A stretch of 6,429 nucleotides of DNA from Dysgonamonadaceae bacterium (GTDB lineage: Bacteria > Bacteroidota > Bacteroidia > Bacteroidales > Azobacteroidaceae): positions 1-6,429 of the forward strand of contig JAITAH010000035.1 of the NCBI GenBank assembly GCA_031284225.1. The letters are read 5' to 3'. Shown here piece by piece: positions 1-3,863 of the stretch (its first letter is position 1; the number at the start of each line of letters is the position of its first letter). The notes beneath the pieces were generated by a model. It worked only from the letters and a program-made list of their open reading frames with translations, searched no databases and was not told where the DNA came from. The translations under genes and the position numbers were made by a program.

Positions 1-1
1 G

Positions 2-115
2 CAGGAAGGCAAATACAATATTTCCGAAATAGCCGACATCACCGGCTTCAGCACTTTGTCGCATTTTTCGACGAGTTTTAAGAAGCAGTTTAAAGTAAGT
101 CCGAGTGAGTTTTGA
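2..115 (+). CDS. AraC-family transcriptional regulator, C-terminal fragment (5' truncated)
   Basis: This is an open frame from the window edge to a TGA at 113-115, 37 codons long. The peptide reads ISEIADITGFSTLSHFSTSF and then KKQFKVSPSEF. It fits the second helix-turn-helix and terminal helix of AraC/XylS DNA-binding domains: the (I/L)xEIAxxxGF turn, the FSxxSHFSxxFKKxF recognition segment and the SPSEF/Y end are all present. Proteins of this family usually end within a few residues of this motif, so the C-terminus looks intact. The N-terminal part lies outside the window. It could therefore be a stand-alone AraC regulator or the output end of a hybrid two-component system, and the sequence here cannot separate these. 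It points toward the LytTR regulator gene, with 9 nt between the two stop codons. The family call is firm; ligand and targets are unknown. Confidence 0.87.
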   Translation, partial: QEGKYNISEIADITGFSTLSHFSTSFKKQFKVSPSEF

Positions 116-124
116 AATACGGTC

Positions 125-898
125 CTAACCATGTTTCATCCCCGCAAACCAATGCTTAAACTCCCCTACCCTCGCCTTACTGACCAATATCCGCTCTGGT
201 GCAGCCACATTCAGATTGACGGACAACTTGCCGCCAAACCATAACGACAAGTCTTTTACGGCTTTGTGAGCAATGATGTATTGCCGGTTGGCACGGAAAA
301 ACAGTTGGGGATCGAGTTGTCGCATCAAATCGTCTAAAATCGTATCCATATAGTACGTACGACCGGCGAAGGTAACGGCTTTCACCATTTTGGCGTCGAT
401 ATAAATATAGGCAATGTGATGAGTTGCCAAGGGAATTAATTTGTCTTTTTCCGGTACTAAAAAGTAGGATTTGCAAGGCGTCGCCGCTTGTTTAATGCCG
501 GTCAACAGTTTATTAATCAATGCTGAATTATTATCGGGATGAAAGGAGAAATTTCTGTATTTGTCGATCGATCGTGCCAAATCTTTCTTAACGATCGGTT
601 TCAGGAGATAATCGATACTGTTCACTTCAAAGGCTTTCAAGGCGTATTCGTCGTAGGCGGTCGTGAAAATCGTTGGACAGGGAACGTTTGTCTTTTCAAA
701 GATAGTAAACGCGGAACCGTCGGCTAAATGAATGTCCATAAACGCCAGATCGGGCGGCAAACCGGTTTGAAACCATTCCACACTCTCGTCGATGGATTGG
801 AGTACCGCGACAATCTGCACATCGGGACTTACTTCGCCGATAAGCGCCTGCAAGGCTTGCGCCGCAACAATTTCATCTTCTATAATAATGGCTTTCAT
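125..898 (-). CDS. LytTR-family response regulator (REC + LytTR DNA-binding domain)
   Basis: This 257-residue protein is the cytoplasmic output partner of the kinase encoded just upstream. Residues 1-115 form a receiver domain: acidic triad E7/D8/E9, phospho-acceptor D55 in LAFMDIHLADG, switch Thr at 79/80 in FTTAYDEYALKAF, and the conserved K100-P101 in DYLLKP. Residues about 145-250 form a LytTR domain, with the FFRANRQYII segment (200-209) typical of Bacteroidota members and the ILVSK strand near 237-241. Length is normal for the family (about 240-260). Family knowledge says phosphorylation promotes dimerisation and binding to direct-repeat DNA sites. The ATG at 896-898 overlaps the kinase stop (ATGA), and no Shine-Dalgarno is seen, so translation is probably coupled to the kinase. 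All key residues are present. Target genes are not identifiable; the operon's own promoter region and the divergent secreted-protein gene are candidates by position only. Confidence 0.96.
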   Translation of the reverse strand: MKAIIIEDEIVAAQALQALIGEVSPDVQIVAVLQSIDESVEWFQTGLPPDLAFMDIHLADGSAFTIFEKTNVPCPTIFTTAYDEYALKAFEVNSIDYLLKPIVKKDLARSIDKYRNFSFHPDNNSALINKLLTGIKQAATPCKSYFLVPEKDKLIPLATHHIAYIYIDAKMVKAVTFAGRTYYMDTILDDLMRQLDPQLFFRANRQYIIAHKAVKDLSLWFGGKLSVNLNVAAPERILVSKARVGEFKHWFAGMKHG

Positions 899-1950
899 AC
901 AATTAACGGTATCTCTACTTCAAACGTTCCGCCGGCGTTTCGGATCAGGATTTCTTTGTTCCAAAGCAGGCGGTAGCGTTCCGACAGATTAGAAAGGCCG
1001 ATACTTTCCCCGCTTTCCGCATCTTTCTTGGGCTGAATGGGATTGGAAATTCTTATTGTCGCTCTCTCCGACGTGGAAAATGTGATACAAAGCGGCTTCC
1101 TGTTACTGACCACGTTGTGCTTGATAGCATTTTCCACCAAAATTTGCAGACTCAATGGAACAATGTTGTACGAAAAATACTTTTCATCCACATTCCGAAT
1201 GAATTGCAAATTATCGCCATAACGAATCTGCATCAAACGGCAGTAGGCCAGCGTGAATTTCAGTTCCTCTTCTAAAGTAATGATTTCCTTGTTCTGCAAA
1301 GTATAACGAAACACGTACGAGAGTTGTTGTACATATTCCTGCGCTTTGCCGGCGTCGGTTTGTATCAACGAATAGAGGGTGTTCAGCGAGTTGAAAAGGA
1401 AATGCGGATCCACCTGATTTTTCAGCGCCATGAAGCGGGTTTTCATGTATTCGGATTGCAACTTTTCATTTTCCAATGCCGTCTGTTGCTGTTTTTGGGA
1501 CAGATACATCAATTGCGAAGACAATATCACGACGACGGCAATGAAATTATCGCGGAACAGACCGCCTGCAATCGCCCGGGTAGGATGAGGATTGATGAAA
1601 TCCTCGAACCGCATCTGTATCAGCGAACAAACACAACTGAGAATGGCCGTACAAACCAAAACCACCAGAATACCGTATATGATTTTCCCTTTCTGAGAAA
1701 ACCATTTATGTTTCAGTATATGGAAATTCAACACATACAACAGGAAAGTTACCACAAAATTAAAGAAAAAACGAAGCAGGGTGATGTCCAACCGGAAAAT
1801 ATGCCTGACCTGCTCATCCATCCGTGCCGGCGGTTTGCCGTAGAAGAACATGATCAAGAAAAGCATGTTCATCAACAAACTGATAACCAGAGCAAGCAAA
1901 AACGCATTCCGGTAGTTGAGCGAGGATTTTTGTATGTTTGAACTTTCCAT
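895..1950 (-). CDS. LytS-like sensor histidine kinase (HisKA_7TM-less, His_kinase/PF06580 type)
   Basis: This 351-residue inner-membrane kinase is predicted to autophosphorylate and pass phosphate to D55 of the adjacent LytTR regulator. About four hydrophobic segments are visible (residues 16-37, 56-76, 89-110, 132-151). They are joined by short loops with no recognisable extracytoplasmic sensor domain. A short coiled-coil-like linker follows (about 151-172). The phospho-acceptor is H183 in NQVDPHFLFNSLN, the signature of the LytS/YehU-type His_kinase family. The ATP-binding domain shows the N-box LVENAIKHN (N274, H278) and a G-box SIGLSNLSERYRLLW (317-330). The length is normal and no essential motif is missing. 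The ATG at 1950 gives a sensible N-terminus ahead of the first membrane helix; the next in-frame ATG is codon 27, inside that helix. The stop overlaps the regulator start by 4 nt. A near-perfect promoter ends only 4 nt upstream of the ATG. The stimulus is unknown. Confidence 0.95.
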   Translation of the reverse strand: MESSNIQKSSLNYRNAFLLALVISLLMNMLFLIMFFYGKPPARMDEQVRHIFRLDITLLRFFFNFVVTFLLYVLNFHILKHKWFSQKGKIIYGILVVLVCTAILSCVCSLIQMRFEDFINPHPTRAIAGGLFRDNFIAVVVILSSQLMYLSQKQQQTALENEKLQSEYMKTRFMALKNQVDPHFLFNSLNTLYSLIQTDAGKAQEYVQQLSYVFRYTLQNKEIITLEEELKFTLAYCRLMQIRYGDNLQFIRNVDEKYFSYNIVPLSLQILVENAIKHNVVSNRKPLCITFSTSERATIRISNPIQPKKDAESGESIGLSNLSERYRLLWNKEILIRNAGGTFEVEIPLIV

Positions 1951-1954
1951 CGTG

Positions 1955-1986
1955 CAAAATTAGATGAAAAACTACAGGATTCCAAA
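1955..1986 (-). promoter_or_regulatory. Bacteroides-type promoter for the kinase-regulator operon
   Basis: On the minus strand, TTTG (1986-1983) is followed after exactly 20 nt by TAATTTTG (1962-1955). Both match the Bacteroidota primary sigma factor consensus, TTTG - 19 to 21 nt - TAnnTTTG. The -7 motif ends 4 nt before the ATG at 1950, so the expected transcription start falls at or next to the start codon and the mRNA would have almost no leader. No other TAnnTTTG match facing this way was found in the intergenic region. The match is seen directly; its use as a promoter is inferred. Confidence 0.7.
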
Positions 1987-2013
1987 GGAGAGGAATAAAA
2001 AAGCATTCGTGTA

Positions 2014-2044
2014 TTTACCTTTTTTATCCGCTTGTGTATATTTG
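2014..2044 (+). promoter_or_regulatory. Bacteroides-type promoter for the secreted T9SS-type protein
   Basis: TATATTTG at 2037-2044 is a full match to the Bacteroidota -7 consensus TAnnTTTG. TTTA at 2014-2017, 19 nt upstream, matches three of the four bases of the -33 box TTTG. Transcription would start near 2047-2052, giving a leader of roughly 125 nt before the ATG at 2174. The -33 boxes of this promoter and the divergent kinase promoter are only 27 nt apart. A weaker alternative is TTTG at 2041-2044 with CACATTTG at 2063-2070, but its 18-nt spacing is short. Confidence 0.55.
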
Positions 2045-2070
2045 AGAATTTTTATGTAATTTCACATTTG

Positions 2071-2088
2071 AATTGTTAATGCACAATT
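2071..2088. repeat. Small perfect inverted repeat in the putative 5' leader
   Basis: AATTGT (2071-2076) and ACAATT (2083-2088) are perfect 6-nt inverted repeats separated by TAATGC. As DNA this could be an operator half-site pair; as RNA it is a weak AT-rich hairpin. The loop carries the ATG of a 23-codon reading frame (2079-2150). In AT-rich intergenic DNA a repeat this short can arise by chance, so no function is assigned. Confidence 0.3.
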
Positions 2089-2173
2089 TGCTTTATCAGA
2101 AAAAGCGTTCCTACTATTTCATCAAAGATCGTCCTGTAAATCAACAATAACGGCATCATTAATTGCAACTAAT

Positions 2174-3049
2174 ATGAAAACAAAAATTCCGGCAATCATC
2201 CTCTTCCTACTCCTTTCGCTCCCGCTTATAAAAGGGCAGAATTACACCTACATTCCCTACGTTGAGGAAGATATAGACGTACAATGGAGTTATGTCCGTG
2301 TAACGCAAATCGGCAGCACGGTAGAACAAGAGTATATAACCGAATACAGCAACTATCTATTAAAAGGCGATACGATCATTAATGGAGTGAAATACAAAAA
2401 GTTACTATCCGGCTGCTCCGGAGAGTACATCGCCGCCTTGAAGGAAGTCGATAAAAAAGTATTCATCAAGGAAGACGATAAGCATGAGCGGCTCTTGTAC
2501 GATTTCAATCTGAAAGAAGGCGATTCGATGGAAAATAACGGACTGTCCTATAGGGTTACAAAAATAGATACCGTTCGCGTGGGCGATACCGAAAGGAAGC
2601 GTTTTAATTTTGAAAATTTTGACGTCTGGACGGAAGGAATCGGTTCTCTCCACGCTTTCTATCCGTTACAGCCTTACGCAACCGGCTATGAAGCAGAGGA
2701 AATCAATTACCAAAAGAAAAACTCCGAAATTGTCTATAAAACCGATCAATGGTATTTCAACGAAAACGAATGTGGATTCACTCGCATTCAACAACCGGCG
2801 CCTTCGGAAGATTACGCTGTCCGTATAAGCGAGGATGGCATATTTCTTCGTTTTTCCACAAAAGAAACAATACAAATCAGTCTTATCGACACGATGGGCA
2901 AGAGGTATTATCAATCCCCGTTTTTCTCACCGCAAACGACGGAATACAGAATCGGTTCAACCGCATCTTTTCCGAAAGGAATTTATTTGCTGAAAGTCTT
3001 TTATCAAACGGGAAATCGAATCAAGATCAGTAAAATTATTTTGCATTAA
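2174..3049 (+). CDS. Secreted protein of unknown function with T9SS type A-like C-terminal sorting domain
   Basis: This 291-residue protein starts with a clear Sec signal peptide: KTK, a hydrophobic stretch at about 5-19, and probable cleavage near G21-Q22. There is no lipobox Cys. The middle (about 25-205) resembles a Bacteroidota family of unnamed secreted proteins, with paired YLLKGDTIINGVKYKKL and LLYDFNLKEGD segments, a VRVGDTERKRF turn and the WTEGIGS motif (152-158). It has two cysteines, C81 and C200. Residues about 215-291 look like a type A T9SS sorting domain: ISLIDTMGKRYY followed by FPKGIYLLKVFYQTG and a basic KISKIILH end. In that family the domain directs transport through the outer membrane by the Por/Spr machinery and is removed or used for surface anchoring. 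No catalytic domain is recognisable. The ATG at 2174 is chosen because it gives an intact signal peptide. The gene is divergent from the kinase operon and converges on the lipoprotein gene 14 nt away. Secretion is confident; function is unknown. Confidence 0.8.
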   Translation: MKTKIPAIILFLLLSLPLIKGQNYTYIPYVEEDIDVQWSYVRVTQIGSTVEQEYITEYSNYLLKGDTIINGVKYKKLLSGCSGEYIAALKEVDKKVFIKEDDKHERLLYDFNLKEGDSMENNGLSYRVTKIDTVRVGDTERKRFNFENFDVWTEGIGSLHAFYPLQPYATGYEAEEINYQKKNSEIVYKTDQWYFNENECGFTRIQQPAPSEDYAVRISEDGIFLRFSTKETIQISLIDTMGKRYYQSPFFSPQTTEYRIGSTASFPKGIYLLKVFYQTGNRIKISKIILH

Positions 3050-3063
3050 CCGCTATTTCCGCC

Positions 3064-3861
3064 TCACTCGTCTTCCGTTTCAATCACCCGAAACCGGATT
3101 TTCGCTACGCTCATCGCCGTAAATATACCGAAAGCGTTTTCGATGGCGCTGTGCGGATTGGCCAAATCCGTCGAACTGATGCGCTCATAAAGATCGACAT
3201 ACTCTTTGTTGACGCGATAGACGTAAATCCAGTAATAGCCGGCGGCCATAAACTCCCGCGAAGTCGTCGTGTAGCTGTCGCCCTGAAACGGTTGCATCAT
3301 CCGGCGGCGGAACTGCGTACCGCCATCCATAGACGGCATATCGGACGAAGCCGGACTTTCGATGTAGATCTGATAATAACTGTGGTTGGGGTCGTCCCAT
3401 GTCAGTTTTATGGCGGTGGTGTCTGCTGTCGTATCCCAAAAAGAATAGGACGAGGCGCGGGTAATGGACGCCGGCTCAATCGACAAGCGAGTTACGGGTT
3501 CCGGAACGGAGGTGGAAGCCCTTATCTTTTTTCCACGATATTCAAACGACAACGCATAGTTCTGAAGTCCGCGAATGGTATCTTCGCCCAGAGGCAGGGA
3601 ATAGGCTCCCGAAGAAACTTCCGTCAGTTCCCGTTCGTTGATGGTCAATTTCAATCCTTCGATGGGGTTGGAAAGCAGATAATCGTCCTTCAAATACACT
3701 TCCATGCTGTACAGCTTGACTGTTATTGCAGGGCTGCCTTCCTGTAAATAGCTTTCTACAATGGGCGTATCCGTAGTAATGTCATACGTCATTAAGTTTT
3801 CCCCGCAAGAGGCCGTTAATAAGGCTATAAAAATAAAAATACCGTATTTCATCACATTCAT
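3064..3861 (-). CDS. DUF4249-type outer-membrane lipoprotein, partner of the TonB receptor
   Basis: This 265-residue protein has a lipoprotein signal: a hydrophobic stretch followed by LLTASC with the lipidated Cys at C19 and an acidic residue soon after (GEN). The mature part looks like DUF4249: an early strand TPIVESYLQEG (32-42), beta-rich repeats with GAYSLPL (85-91) and YRGKKIRASTSVPEPV (108-123), then TWDDPNHSYYQIYIES (154-169). The C-terminal NAFGIFTAMSVAKIRFRV (242-259) matches the family's NxxGlGiFgaxs ending. It is on the short side for the family. DUF4249 genes are commonly found next to TonB-dependent receptors of the type upstream. The molecular role is not established; an accessory surface or periplasm-facing lipoprotein of the receptor is the natural inference. 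It starts 2 nt after the receptor stop (TAATAATG), so the two are surely co-transcribed. M4 is an alternative start, but the AT-rich context and tight coupling favour M1. It is not SusD-like. Confidence 0.82.
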   Translation of the reverse strand: MNVMKYGIFIFIALLTASCGENLMTYDITTDTPIVESYLQEGSPAITVKLYSMEVYLKDDYLLSNPIEGLKLTINERELTEVSSGAYSLPLGEDTIRGLQNYALSFEYRGKKIRASTSVPEPVTRLSIEPASITRASSYSFWDTTADTTAIKLTWDDPNHSYYQIYIESPASSDMPSMDGGTQFRRRMMQPFQGDSYTTTSREFMAAGYYWIYVYRVNKEYVDLYERISSTDLANPHSAIENAFGIFTAMSVAKIRFRVIETEDE

Positions 3862-3863
3862 TA

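Noticed and set aside
1324..1941. A 205-codon open frame on the plus strand, antisense to the kinase
   Set aside because: It lies wholly inside a kinase gene with intact motifs. Its translation is rich in His, Gln and Arg and has no domain or signal, as expected of a shadow frame.
125..1950. The kinase-regulator pair as PorX/PorY, the known T9SS regulators
   Set aside because: PorX has a different output domain and PorY is a HisKA-type kinase. Here the kinase is LytS-type and the regulator has a LytTR domain.
3151..3747. A 198-codon open frame on the plus strand, antisense to the DUF4249 lipoprotein
   Set aside because: The opposite strand has a lipobox, a family-like fold pattern and tight coupling to the receptor. 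The antisense product is Arg/Gly/His-rich with no recognisable feature.
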